Shown here: in pieces, positions 9,401-18,600 of the stretch
How positions within the stretch are numbered: the stretch's first letter is position 1
Layout: each line of letters opens with the position of its first letter
NCBI GenBank assembly: GCA_031274555.1
Contig: JAISPZ010000014.1
Coordinates: 1 to 38,911, forward strand
Length of the DNA stretch: 38,911 nucleotides
Direction of reading: 5' to 3'
Source: Bacteroidales bacterium
GTDB taxonomy: Bacteria > Bacteroidota > Bacteroidia > Bacteroidales > P3
The notes under the pieces: generated by a model
The model's input: only the letters and a program-made list of their open reading frames with translations
Database searches by the model: none
What the model was told of the DNA's origin: nothing
Translations under genes and position numbers: made by a program

Positions 9401-10041
9401 ACAAGTTTTGTGCCTGTAGGAATATCTACGTTGTTGTTGAAATAAAGTTGGCTACCGTCTCCGGTATTTTTGAAAACAATGTCGCTGCCAATGCCTTGTA
9501 ACAAAAGATTAGGACTGATGTTTCCATCAATTGTACTAATGATTTGTTTGTTAAAACGCATATTTAATGATGTTCCTGTGCGGATAGTTTGTCCTGCTGT
9601 AAGTGTAAGCTGGTAGTGTTTGTTGCCGACAGGTGACATTGCAAGTGTGCGCGGTTCGCCTGCCCACCAATTAGCGTTGTTGTTTAAAGAGGGTTTGCCA
9701 AAGCCATCACCATTAACCCAAATTGTACCGGTGCAGTCATCGTTGAGAATGGCAAGGTCGTTGCCCGACATTGGAAAGACACGAAAATAGCGTAATCCAA
9801 AGTCTGCCGTAATTTTGTATTTTCCCGAAATAGCGGCAAAACTTCCGTCTGTGTTGATATAATCAGGGTCTAAGAACCATGTTGTTACAGTAGTAATGTT
9901 TAGTGCTTGCCCTTGCACAAGATTGAGTTCGGCACTTGCAGCATTAGTTGTTAGTGTTACTCCTGCAAAAGTTACGTCTTCACTTTTTGCAGAAAAAGCA
10001 ACAAAAAGTAATATGCCAATTATTAAAATTCTACTTTTCAT
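6412..10041 (-). CDS. Secreted SASA-type (sialate O-acetylesterase-like) esterase with three N-terminal repeats and T9SS sorting domain
   Basis: The protein has 1209 residues. A signal peptide (ILIIGILLFVAFSAKS) is followed by three copies of a domain of about 170-200 residues, each with W-x-LDPDY, then GxYxxTADFxLxYFRxxP, then a GTxWV strand and LAMxPIG near the end. These look like beta-rich glycan-binding modules but I cannot name the family. A SASA-type SGNH hydrolase follows at about residues 675-920: GQSLSVGY with the nucleophile Ser, GVGGTSIEQL, FWMQGESDYD, and GGHLDANG with the probable catalytic His. The C-terminus (about 1130-1209, VFPNPVKDVLRI to the end) is a type IX secretion sorting domain. 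The likely role is removal of acetyl groups from a polysaccharide outside the cell. It overlaps the upstream SGNH gene by 11 bp and ends the PUL operon. Confidence 0.85.
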   Translation of the reverse strand: MKSRILIIGILLFVAFSAKSEDVTFAGVTLTTNAASAELNLVQGQALNITTVTTWFLDPDYINTDGSFAAISGKYKITADFGLRYFRVFPMSGNDLAILNDDCTGTIWVNGDGFGKPSLNNNANWWAGEPRTLAMSPVGNKHYQLTLTAGQTIRTGTSLNMRFNKQIISTIDGNISPNLLLQGIGSDIVFKNTGDGSQLYFNNNVDIPTGTKLVFTIDLSNGLNNATLTIDRSNVSIFGTAMTKIDNNNFRFEGNITNGAPANITGIFDLQNWYLDPDYFTPEGNFNAQTGKYRVTADFNLKYFRVAPMIGNDLATFTGTVWVCGQGVGKPSAVTNNADCFAGENKSLAMSPIGNSQYRLTLVAGQTLSVDNINIRFNGDLTSNSNLCNSLTLVGTEINNLVQKDTAVVLKEGVLFEYGASYTFILNASANTLSLSKTTNAANNLDIHVFGKQLYRVSENEYNFSGIITNGTAANVSGIDDIANWWLDPDYFDTNGNFDAATGEYKITADFRLKYFRIIPLVNGQIGYLQADGSGTVWVIGGNALGKPSITKNESSWNFADGTKALAMTPIGDKHYRLTLYAPQTVNAALNNLIFYKSLTNPQTISNDITLAGDFTNEIYFKNLADGNHIYFKNGKGLDFGEKYIFTMDLSNGIENATFSVEHIPSGLSPSNDPHFYQHFILYGQSLSVGYDSWMSLSTENVKGNYMIGDQVWIQPHLGATNFSEFKPLIATAAQADNLVAECPVTSTANYIRKRQESEAPNVENRFIATSCGVGGTSIEQLSKSYAEKWLYYNFYQSLVQGKKLANLSGSNIECPAIFWMQGESDYDYSTAQATYKQRFVQLKNDMQNDVQAVYGQSTKPLFISYEVGHQWAKNPLTITMAQLEATNENEDMVCAGPVYPMTDWGGHLDANGTRWFGEMLGKVYWETQILGKKFYPLQPQQLMRNPDNLKQVIVKFHVPHLPLTFDEKTLKKVRNYGFEVYNDNVVQSISNFSINGDTVVLTCANNLTGKIDVVYAGENVDYISGSGGKGHGNLRDSDTATGYFDYINPNLKDGNGKYIYPHYNNNLSSYTPASGEPKDVSGNVIYNRKYPLYNFCVAFFYTIPAGDDDYKVMSVFNLQDGEELSVHSPHINNPIKVFPNPVKDVLRIKFPENKKINSIEIYNVEGKMFYKKPYFEDTINVSSFPAGIYILKINTANEQFFVSKFVKE

Positions 10042-11620
10042 TTTTAAATAATCTTGTTGCTTGTCCGCCTGTAAGTGCAGTATTATACACTTTTAATTCA
10101 TCCATTTCGCCTTCAAAATAAGTTGATAAGTCCTGACTGCTACCAACCTTGCTCATTATGCCGATGGTGATTGGATTTTGCGCGAAAGTGTGAGATATTT
10201 CGCCTGTTAGTTTTGGCATTTCATCTTTTGTCCATCGTTTTAGGAGACGACCACTGGCATACATATCAAGCCATCCCTCGCGCAAGTTGAGCGACACAAT
10301 AACGTGAGTCCAAGCGTTTAGCGGATTAATCTCGGCTATTGGTGCCATATCTATTACTCCACTGACGGTGGTAACGGTAAACATTGTTTGGTTGCCTGAC
10401 GTAAGTTGCAGTTTCCACGAATTCCAGCCATTGCAGGATATAACATAGTTTGTAATTCGTTCCTCTGTCGGTTTAAGCCACACTGCAAAAGATAATTCAC
10501 TGCCCTCAAAGTCTAAACGCTGATAATTTTCAATCTTCAAGAAATTTCCATTGTGAAATTTGATGGATTTACCTTTATGACCTTGTACAAATTGTGGTCT
10601 TTCCGAATTTGAATTTGAAACGAGTTCGCAAATAAGATTTTTCCCGCCTGCAATGAGTTGTGTTGTGCCTTCATTGCCTTCGTCAAAAGACAGATTGAGT
10701 AGCACATTTTCGGCAGGAATATCAGCATAAATTCGAGTTTCAAACAGTGCTTTTGCCTTTGAAAGTTGAGAATATACGGCATCAATCTGCGCCTGAGGTG
10801 CGTTGCTTGCCGCAGTACGTTTCACAGCATTAAGTATTGTCGTAAATTCATTAATGAATTGTTGTGTAACATTGTCTTGTGATGATGAAAGTAAGTTGTC
10901 ACACTCGGAAATCAGCGTGTTGAGAGCGTTTTTGTCTGCCGAAGTTTTGTTGTTATACCATCCCAATGCCTGCTTAATAGCAACATTCACAATCGGCTCA
11001 ATTACCTCGTAGGCGGCGGGACTTAAATGAACCTCATCATCGCCATTGCCTTTATATTCAGGTTTAAGTCCGTTATTTACATCTTTGAGTGCAGAGTGAT
11101 AATCCACATAAATGCAACCATAGCGGTCTGCCATATCCTTAATCATTGTGTTAAGTTTGATAACACTGTCTGGCACATGTTGTATGCTTGTGTTCCACGG
11201 ATAGTAGGCAACAGGTGTAACCGAACAGAGCAAAACTTTTATTTTTTGTGCCTGTGCCGCTGCCACCATGTCGCGAAGGATGTTGCATATACCTTGCAAA
11301 GAGGCGGTGAAACTTGGATTATGTGCCAAATCATTTGTGCCACCCATAATGACTACGCAATAGGGATCTAAATCCAAAACCGAAGATTGAAAACGGTCTA
11401 ACATCAGTTTTACTGTTTGTCCGCTTACGCCTTTGCAAACGTAGTTGTTTTCAGCCCACAAATCGGGACGTGTTTTTCCCCACATTTCCGTAATGGAGTT
11501 TCCAAGAAATACTGCTGTTGGTCCGTTGTGAATGACTTGTGATGGCTCTGTTTCAGATTGGCAACACGTGAGCGACAATGCGCCTGCAATTACTAAAATA
11601 AAATTTTTCACGTTCATCAT
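10031..11620 (-). CDS. SGNH/GDSL hydrolase lipoprotein with FIVAR-like and LamG-like domains
   Basis: This protein of about 530 residues starts at one of two adjacent ATGs (11620 or 11617). The longer frame to 11650 would need TTG and lacks a signal peptide at its start. A lipoprotein-type signal (ILVIAGALSLTCC) is followed by an SGNH esterase domain: block I AVFLGNSITEMW with the nucleophile Ser, block II Gly in GVSGQTV, block III MGGTNDL, and block V DDEVHLSP with the Asp-His pair. Next comes a helical FIVAR-like segment (ADKNALNTLISECDNLLSS) and a LamG/concanavalin-like domain ending with ELKVYNTALTGGQATRL. The helical segment and LamG domain closely resemble those of the lipoprotein at 18835-19893. 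It probably removes acetyl or other ester groups from the PUL substrate at the outer membrane or in the periplasm. Confidence 0.87.
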   Translation of the reverse strand: MMNVKNFILVIAGALSLTCCQSETEPSQVIHNGPTAVFLGNSITEMWGKTRPDLWAENNYVCKGVSGQTVKLMLDRFQSSVLDLDPYCVVIMGGTNDLAHNPSFTASLQGICNILRDMVAAAQAQKIKVLLCSVTPVAYYPWNTSIQHVPDSVIKLNTMIKDMADRYGCIYVDYHSALKDVNNGLKPEYKGNGDDEVHLSPAAYEVIEPIVNVAIKQALGWYNNKTSADKNALNTLISECDNLLSSSQDNVTQQFINEFTTILNAVKRTAASNAPQAQIDAVYSQLSKAKALFETRIYADIPAENVLLNLSFDEGNEGTTQLIAGGKNLICELVSNSNSERPQFVQGHKGKSIKFHNGNFLKIENYQRLDFEGSELSFAVWLKPTEERITNYVISCNGWNSWKLQLTSGNQTMFTVTTVSGVIDMAPIAEINPLNAWTHVIVSLNLREGWLDMYASGRLLKRWTKDEMPKLTGEISHTFAQNPITIGIMSKVGSSQDLSTYFEGEMDELKVYNTALTGGQATRLFKNEK

Positions 11621-11659
11621 TTTATTTTTTTCGTAGATTGTCTGTAACAATCTGTTTTT

Positions 11660-13312
11660 CTATTTTCTTTCGTAAATCAGCACTGCTGCATTTGCGGGAA
11701 TAAGGATTTTTGTAGATTTTTCAACATTTTTGGCAAGATATACACCCGAAATAGCATCATACAAATTAACATTGCCTTGCGAATAATAAGTTACTTCCTT
11801 ATCTTCTTTGTAGGGATTGTAATACAAATAAACAGGGCTGTCTTTTTTTGCATAGAAATCTGTCGCGTTGCAGTTCAATCTTAAAATTGCCTGAACGTCT
11901 GTAGTATCAACAATGGCAGCGAGAACGCCCACAGGTGAAGTGCTGTATAAACTGAACATGGACTCAGGTGGGTTTTTTACGTTCCAATTTGGACCATCTC
12001 CAAGTGCCACAGGCGAAACTCCTTTGAGACTTTCTTTTCCATAAATGTCCGTTTGACGCAAGCCTTCGTAGGCAATAACTCCGTTAGTGATGGTTTTCAT
12101 TTCAGGAAGGAATTGATGTTGATCGTCAATTTCATAAGGAAAAAACAATCGTGCTGCATTAACATTGTTAAGCATCCATCTGCCTATCGCCCTTGCATAT
12201 TGAGGTTGATATTTTACTAAAGGAACAAGTGGAATTGCCATTTTCATACTATTCATAAAAAAGGCATATCCTTCGCCATCGAGTATGCTACCTTGCAAAC
12301 CACTGACATCATAATCGCCCCATCTATCGGAAACAACGCCCCAACCATATCTTCCATCCTTATTTTTACATCCCTCAAACACCCAGTTGAGCATTTTCTC
12401 TATGTCAAAATTTGTTCCGTGTTCAACATTCAAGCGTGCAGCAGTATAGCAACCTATAGGTAACAGGATTTCATAAAAACGACTCTCTTTTTGATTATCC
12501 AAAGCAGTAATAGCAGAAATTGCTCCTGCTAAATATTTTGTATCGCCAAATTTTTGATAGGCAGAATACAGCACGTAGCCGTGTCCGCCTGCTACATCTT
12601 GCTGAAAAGGAATATGACTTCTGCCACCACGCATATTACCATAATCGAAATACGAGTAGTCGTAGTCGCCATTCAAAACGGAGTCTGCCTTATAGAACTG
12701 TTCGGCAACATTTCTTTGAATGAAATCAGCATTTTCAACATTCGGAAAAACATCACTCATCATATAAAAAAGCACGTTTGGCAATACGTCATACCACCAA
12801 TCTCTGCCATAACCGCCACCAAGAAGAGCCACATTAGGATTGGTGTTGTTCATCACAATATTCCATTTATTGTCGCTATTGTAATAATTTTGTGTCATCT
12901 TCACGAAGTTATAGCCGTTTTGAGAGGTCTTGTCTATACCAATTAAACCTGCACCGATAATTGCAGCTATTGAATTTATTGCCTCATGAAATTCTCCGTT
13001 ATTGACATTTTTTCCCTGACGTGCGTCATGAACAGCGGTATATAAGCCGAATGTAACCTGGTCGATGTTTCTCCTTGCATTGTCTAACCAAATAAAAGTT
13101 CCGGCGGGACAAGCAGAATCGAAGTTAAAAACCAAATTGTCATAATCCAACGCCTTTTGTCGCCAATTAATGATTTTATAGGGTTGAGGGATGTCGGACA
13201 TCTGCTCTATTTTTGGTATAGAAACTTGTTTTACCGATTTGTTACTGCAAGAGTAAGATAAAACTAAAATGCAAATTGCAATCGTATAACACGATAGATT
13301 TATTGTTTTCAT
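11660..13312 (-). CDS. PUL lipoprotein of unrecognised, probably helical-barrel, family (candidate glycan-active enzyme)
   Basis: This 550-residue protein has a lipoprotein-like signal (ICILVLSYSC). I do not recognise the family. It is homologous over nearly its whole length to the N-terminal half of the protein at 15646-18795. Shared blocks are NWRQKALDYDNLVF, GLIGIDKT, GRDWWYDVLPNVLFYMM, LLPIGCYTAARLN, FDIEKMLNWVF, GYAFFMNSMK and DTTDVQAIL. Repeated helix-like stretches with W, G and acidic residues recall six-hairpin glycosidases, polysaccharide lyases and similar alpha/alpha-barrel enzymes, followed by a beta-rich C-terminal part. Asp and Glu in the DWWY(D/E) block are candidates for catalysis. 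It overlaps the MFS transporter gene upstream by an ATGA and precedes the SGNH esterase, so it very likely acts on the same glycan. The enzymatic activity is inferred from context only. Confidence 0.7.
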   Translation of the reverse strand: MKTINLSCYTIAICILVLSYSCSNKSVKQVSIPKIEQMSDIPQPYKIINWRQKALDYDNLVFNFDSACPAGTFIWLDNARRNIDQVTFGLYTAVHDARQGKNVNNGEFHEAINSIAAIIGAGLIGIDKTSQNGYNFVKMTQNYYNSDNKWNIVMNNTNPNVALLGGGYGRDWWYDVLPNVLFYMMSDVFPNVENADFIQRNVAEQFYKADSVLNGDYDYSYFDYGNMRGGRSHIPFQQDVAGGHGYVLYSAYQKFGDTKYLAGAISAITALDNQKESRFYEILLPIGCYTAARLNVEHGTNFDIEKMLNWVFEGCKNKDGRYGWGVVSDRWGDYDVSGLQGSILDGEGYAFFMNSMKMAIPLVPLVKYQPQYARAIGRWMLNNVNAARLFFPYEIDDQHQFLPEMKTITNGVIAYEGLRQTDIYGKESLKGVSPVALGDGPNWNVKNPPESMFSLYSTSPVGVLAAIVDTTDVQAILRLNCNATDFYAKKDSPVYLYYNPYKEDKEVTYYSQGNVNLYDAISGVYLAKNVEKSTKILIPANAAVLIYERK

Positions 13313-14592
13313 TTTACAAGATTACATTGTTTTACAATATGTTTTGCTAATGGAATGGATAGCAACTGCACTCCGCCCACAATGATAAGTGCGTATTTTA
13401 AGGCGAATATTTCGGACACATAATAAGCCAACAAAATAAAGAGCAACATCCCTACGGCGCGTCCAATAAAAAGTCCTATTTCATGGCTCAAAATATAAGC
13501 GTACTCATTGCGTTTTTCTATGTTTGATACTACGTCAATGGTGCGCATCATAACAGGATAATAAGCCAAGTCATGCAGAGGTTGAAAAAATACTTTGCAG
13601 AGAATAAAAATAATAACGCCGATGGTCGAAAAAAGTATGCCGTTAAAGAGCGTTCCGACAAAGAAGACAAGAAGTCCTGTGGCAAAAATAATCATTCGAT
13701 GTTTGGGCTTTGCAACACGTCCCAAGATATAAACAAGTATGGCAGTAATTCCCCCCGCTATGCCCTGAATAAGCCCTAATTCCGCTTCATTGCCCACAAG
13801 CATCATCACCAAAATAGCAGGTGCGGTAACAAGAAAACCTTGCACCATTCCTTTTAATCCCGCCAATCCCAAAAGTTTATTCCACAAAGAATGAAAACGA
13901 ACATAAAAAAACTTTTTTTGTTTTGGATTTTCAAATTTTCCTCTTGACAGTACAATGCACGCGCAAATGGCAATAACCAATGTAACTCCCGTAATGATTT
14001 GGTATCCGTTATTAACTGATAAGATGTTACCGAAAATATTCCAATGAGCCACAGCACCCAAAAATGCACCTACGGTGATGGGAATGATAATATTCCAGAA
14101 CGAAAAGAAAAAAGATTCTATACCGAAAAAATAATTTCTATTCTCATCGTTTGTTGCGTTTAGAGTGAGTAGATAACGGTTTGTCCAGAAAAATCCGGTA
14201 GAAGCACCAAGTACCAATCCACAAGCGCAGAGAGCTAAAATTTCCATCCATGCGAGCGATCCGTTAATATCAGCGGCAGGCATTTTCATAAACATCATCC
14301 CCATCAAAATAATGGCAGAAAGAAGAATACCAAACGCATAAATTTTGCTTGATTTAAAATATTTGAGTAGCACACCGTTGAGAATAGAGGTGATAACAAT
14401 ACCGATATACATACTTAATTGATATGCCGCCACAAATGATGCATTGTTGGTGTTGCGCATAATATATGCCCCGACAAAAATTTCTATAATCGGCAAAATC
14501 ATAGCGTAGAGCAAGTTGGTTACAAGCAATGTGCGAATGTTTTTCGACTGTGAAGCAAAAAATGTGTATTCTTTGAGTAATTTATTTGCCAT
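13309..14592 (-). CDS. MFS sugar transporter (probable oligosaccharide importer)
   Basis: This 427-residue inner-membrane protein has about twelve hydrophobic segments in two halves with a basic central loop (NPKQKKFFYVRFHSLW), the layout of the major facilitator superfamily. It resembles YqgE-like transporters that often sit beside GH130 genes in Bacteroidetes. Position supports import of a GH130 substrate from periplasm to cytoplasm: it lies 6 bp after the GH130 gene and overlaps the next gene by 4 bp (ATGA). Segments such as GFFWTNRYLLTLNATNDENRNYFF are rich in aromatic and polar residues, as expected for a sugar pathway. The exact substrate is unknown. No truncation is seen. Confidence 0.85.
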   Translation of the reverse strand: MANKLLKEYTFFASQSKNIRTLLVTNLLYAMILPIIEIFVGAYIMRNTNNASFVAAYQLSMYIGIVITSILNGVLLKYFKSSKIYAFGILLSAIILMGMMFMKMPAADINGSLAWMEILALCACGLVLGASTGFFWTNRYLLTLNATNDENRNYFFGIESFFFSFWNIIIPITVGAFLGAVAHWNIFGNILSVNNGYQIITGVTLVIAICACIVLSRGKFENPKQKKFFYVRFHSLWNKLLGLAGLKGMVQGFLVTAPAILVMMLVGNEAELGLIQGIAGGITAILVYILGRVAKPKHRMIIFATGLLVFFVGTLFNGILFSTIGVIIFILCKVFFQPLHDLAYYPVMMRTIDVVSNIEKRNEYAYILSHEIGLFIGRAVGMLLFILLAYYVSEIFALKYALIIVGGVQLLSIPLAKHIVKQCNLVK

Positions 14593-14598
14593 ACTTTT

Positions 14599-15639
14599 TT
14601 AGTTAAGCGTTTTTAAAATTTCTGAAATGGAAACTTCTGCTGTGCAAATCACCTCGTCTGACGCTCCGTAGTAGATATGCAAAGTGTCGCCGTCAAGGTA
14701 ATGTCCATTTGTAAACACTACATTGCCAAAAAATCCTGTCAGTTCATAAGCCTCGCTTGGCTCCATGATAGGTTCTTTGCTACGAGCGATAACCTTTGTT
14801 GGGTCGTTAAGGTCAAGCAACAAAGCACCGAGACAATAGCGGTTTTCTTTTGTTGCACCGTGATATATTTCGAGGAAGCCTTTTTCCGTTTTGATTGGAG
14901 CAGCCCCTGCGCCAAGTCGAGCTGAGTCAAAATGCCCTTCGCGTGTCGTGGCTATGCAGGTATGTTTGCCCCAGTGAATACGGTTTGGCGACTCTGCAAC
15001 CCACATATAGTTACCGCCAAGTTCAGGGCTACTTGGGCGATGTAAAGCAAAATATTTGTCGCCAACTTTGTTTTCAAAAATAGCACTGTCTTTGTTGTGA
15101 GGTGGAAAAATCATTCCAACTCTGTTGTATGTCTTAAAATCTTTTGTTACTATAAGTCCAACGCCAACAGCCACAGGCGACACCTCCGTAAAAGTGAGAT
15201 AGTAGCCATCGTCCATTGTGGCAACTCTGCAATCTTCTATACCGAAACTTTCTTGTGGACCTTGTGGAAAGATAGGTGGATATTCAGGATCTTCGTAGAA
15301 GTTGATGCCGTCATCACTACACACTAATCGCAGATACGACATTGTCGTGAGGTAGTTTTGACCTTTATAGGCGATAACTCGTGGGTCTGACAAGTCCAAA
15401 TCAGGGTCATTATTATCAAAAGTCAGCACTTTGATTTTTCCACTTTCCAAAATAGGAAAACTCGTCTTGCCTTCTACCTGTCTGGGACGTTCTGCAACCC
15501 GCAAAATAAGCCAAATCTTGCCATTCATTTTGAAAACACCGGGATTTAATAAACAGGTGATTTCCATTCCTTCAATGGCTGGTTCAAGGTCTTGCGGACG
15601 AAGAATAGGGTTTTTTATATGTCTTTTAACGATATTCAT
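14599..15639 (-). CDS. GH130 family beta-mannoside phosphorylase or mannosidase
   Basis: This is a five-bladed propeller enzyme of 346 residues when started at the ATG at 15639. The frame runs two codons further to a TTG, which I reject as start. Family hallmarks are GIEDCRV (133-139, with the general acid Asp136), NKDSAIF (182-188) and LHRPSS (199-204). The ending FFGNVVFTNGH with a late acidic segment also fits. GH130 enzymes cleave beta-mannosidic bonds, mostly by phosphorolysis to mannose 1-phosphate. The Arg of EDCR and the His-Arg of HRP are basic residues of the kind phosphorylases use for phosphate and that the beta-1,2-mannosidase branch tends to lack, so phosphorylase is favoured. 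There is no signal peptide, so it acts in the cytoplasm after import by the neighbouring MFS protein. Linkage specificity cannot be decided here. Confidence 0.88.
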   Translation of the reverse strand: MNIVKRHIKNPILRPQDLEPAIEGMEITCLLNPGVFKMNGKIWLILRVAERPRQVEGKTSFPILESGKIKVLTFDNNDPDLDLSDPRVIAYKGQNYLTTMSYLRLVCSDDGINFYEDPEYPPIFPQGPQESFGIEDCRVATMDDGYYLTFTEVSPVAVGVGLIVTKDFKTYNRVGMIFPPHNKDSAIFENKVGDKYFALHRPSSPELGGNYMWVAESPNRIHWGKHTCIATTREGHFDSARLGAGAAPIKTEKGFLEIYHGATKENRYCLGALLLDLNDPTKVIARSKEPIMEPSEAYELTGFFGNVVFTNGHYLDGDTLHIYYGASDEVICTAEVSISEILKTLN

Positions 15640-15645
15640 ATTCAA

Positions 15646-18600
15646 TTATTTTTTTGTGAACTTTGCAACTTGATTGTCAATTTTCAAAAAGTACATTCCT
15701 GTCTTTAATGTGCTTATATTGATGGTTATTCTTGTAGTAAAAAATGAGGAATAACGAGTAAGGACTAATTTTCCATTAATATCGTAAACTTCAAGTTTTA
15801 GCGGAGTGCTTTTTATTTCTTTTGCGGAGTGGTCTATAAACAACTCTGTTTCCACAGGATTTGGATAAACGACAAAACTTCTTGTATTTGCTATTTCACG
15901 AGGCTCGGTTGTCGCCACCGCTATTTCTGCGATGTCAGCAGGAGATAATTCGTGGTCATAAAATTTTATTTCATCAAGAACGCCTGTCAAAAAATAGTTA
16001 GACTCCGCACGAGTGGCTCTTGCGAATGTAAGGTCTTGACTTGAAGGGAGCAGAGTGCCGTTAAATGTTTTATATGCCGACATCTTGCCATTATGGTAAA
16101 TTTCTACTGCTCGTCCTGTATATTGCACAATAACATGTGTCCAAACCCCATAGTCTAAGGATATTATATCATCAACATCAACTACTCCAGCTGTAGTTTT
16201 AAGAGTCCAGCGCAATACTTTTTCAGAATTTAAAATAGAAATTTTATATCTGTCATTATAACTTCCGTGAGAGATGACATACTGTTCAAAACTTGCTTGT
16301 TGAGGTTTAATAAAAAATTCAATAGCCAATTTTTCGCTGAAATATGAATTTAAATTTGTTGTATTTGGAACATAAATATAGTTTCCGTGAGCGAACTGAA
16401 AGGCGGTATTAGCACCTCCTGCATAACCTGTAGCATTTGTCGCGCCCGAATTTACTCCGTGCAATTCATCGTTTGCAGCGTTATTAGTATTTCCATCAAA
16501 CGGATAATAAAGTTTGGGCGAATATTGATGGTTTTCGCCAAAATCTTTCACAAAACCGATTACTGCAACACTATCACTGCCAAAATTATTGGCAACTTTA
16601 AGACTTATAGTGTATGCACCTTCGTTATTTGGTACTTGCCACGTAGGATTTGGGCTATGTTCGTTTGTTAGAGAACCGTCGGTAACAGTCCAGGTCATGT
16701 TGAGATTTGAGCCGAGAACATCAGCCGTAACTCCAACATTAGCTCCCAGAGCAAAAGGAATGTCTTGTGCAAAGTTGATGCTTAATATTTCTGGAGGTTG
16801 CAAAGTTGCGTCAATCACTTTTAAATGTGCAACTGCACTTACGGCGGTATCGTCATTATCATGAGCAACACAGTAAATTGCATAGTTGCCGAGAGAAGTC
16901 GGAGTGAAATTAACTATGCTGTCATTACCCGAATGATAAAGATTGTCATTAATAAAAAAGTCATATTTCACTATTGATGAAGAGTTTTCAGTTTGGCATT
17001 TCAAAAAAACACTGTTACCAAGTGAAAAGGTTTGTTCGTTTGGCGTTAAAGCTCTTATACGTAGAGAATTTGCGTAGTTGTATTGATAGTGATAATCCAA
17101 AATACCACTTTCTTCTGTTGATAAAATTCGTCCCTTTATTTTCCAATTTAATCCTGTAGGATAAAGGACGACTATTCTAACTTCGTTGGAAGGGATAGGT
17201 AAAACGAAACTTGACGACACATTAGTCTGAATTTTCGTTTCTGTTATTGCCTCATAAACATCGAAATTGCCTGTTGGCAGATTGATAGTCACGTTTCTTG
17301 TTACTCCGTATGGATTGTAGAGCATAAAAGTTTGATAAATTATTTCATCATTTGGGATTTTTGATGAAAAATCTGTTTTATTAAGATCAATTTTTAAGAT
17401 GCCTTGCACATCAGTGGTGTCTATTACGGCAGCCATGTACCCAACACTTGAGCCACTATACAGCGACAGGTTTGTTGTAGCCCATTCTCCACCTACGGCA
17501 TCTCCCATTGCTTTTGGCGAAGTGCCTTGCCATATTTGTTTTATTGATTCGTAAGGAATACATGCTTGAGGGTCGTATTGTTGAGACCAAGCATAACTTG
17601 CCGATTCTTGATTTGCCTGTGGCAGATAGTCTCTATAGAAAAACCTGCTCGCTGAAGCAAGATTAAGTAACCATTTAGCCAAAGCGCGAGCGTAGCGTTT
17701 GTCGTATTTAGCAACAGGTGCGAAAGCGGCAGCATGTTGAAAGCCATTCATGATAAAGGCATAGTCGTTGCCACCATCATTGGCTTCTCCGATAAGTCCC
17801 GACATCTCGTAACCGTTCCAATTGCCGACAATAGTACCCCAATTTCTTACCTTGTTAGAGGCATACCCGCAGAAATTCCAATTCAAGAATTTGTCGATAT
17901 TGAAAGTAGTGCCTTCAAGTGCATTCATCTTGGCAGCAGTAACAGTACCGTAAGGCATTTGCAGCTCATAAGTGGGGTTTGTAGAAGTTAAATTTTGAAG
18001 ATAACCGAGAGCTAATTCTGCTCCATAGCGAAATTTCACACTGTCGGTAGCAGTATAAGCCTGATATAGCAACCATGCAATAGAGCCAGCAGTTTCAGGC
18101 TCTGTCCATGACGAGCCGGTTGGCTGACCTGTAAGTAAGTTAAATGCCCTGTAAGCAAAGTTTGGTATAGACCAGTTTTCTACGTTGCCACCAAGTTTGT
18201 TCACAACCCAATTTTCTCTGTTGGCTATAGTGAGAAATTGTTCGTCAAAATCGACATCAGCATTAGGATATAAAGAGCGTAACTGATAAAAAAACACGTT
18301 CGGCATTACCTCATACCACCAATCGCCCCCTGTTCCTGCCGAAAAATTGTTTAGATAGACATTCTGTCCATTAGACTTGTTAAAAAAATCTTTGAGTTTC
18401 ACAACCCAATTTGTAGAGAAATGATTAGTCTTATCAACACCATTTAAACTTGCGGAGACTACTGCTGGAATAGCATTGATACCCTCCGCACCGTTTAAAT
18501 GACCGTTCCAACCAACATAAGTATCAATATAAAAATTGCTGATACTTGGATAGTTGGTTCCGGGATTTGTGCGTTTTAAAACCAATGGCAGGCTCGTTCC

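Noticed and set aside
7255-9445. Several plus-strand frames of 60-120 codons opposite the SASA-type esterase
   Set aside because: They are antisense to a long, clearly coding frame, with no motifs, promoters or start signals of their own.
15637-15645. TTG start two codons before the GH130 ATG
   Set aside because: An ATG lies in frame at 15637-15639 and the extra residues are not conserved in the family.
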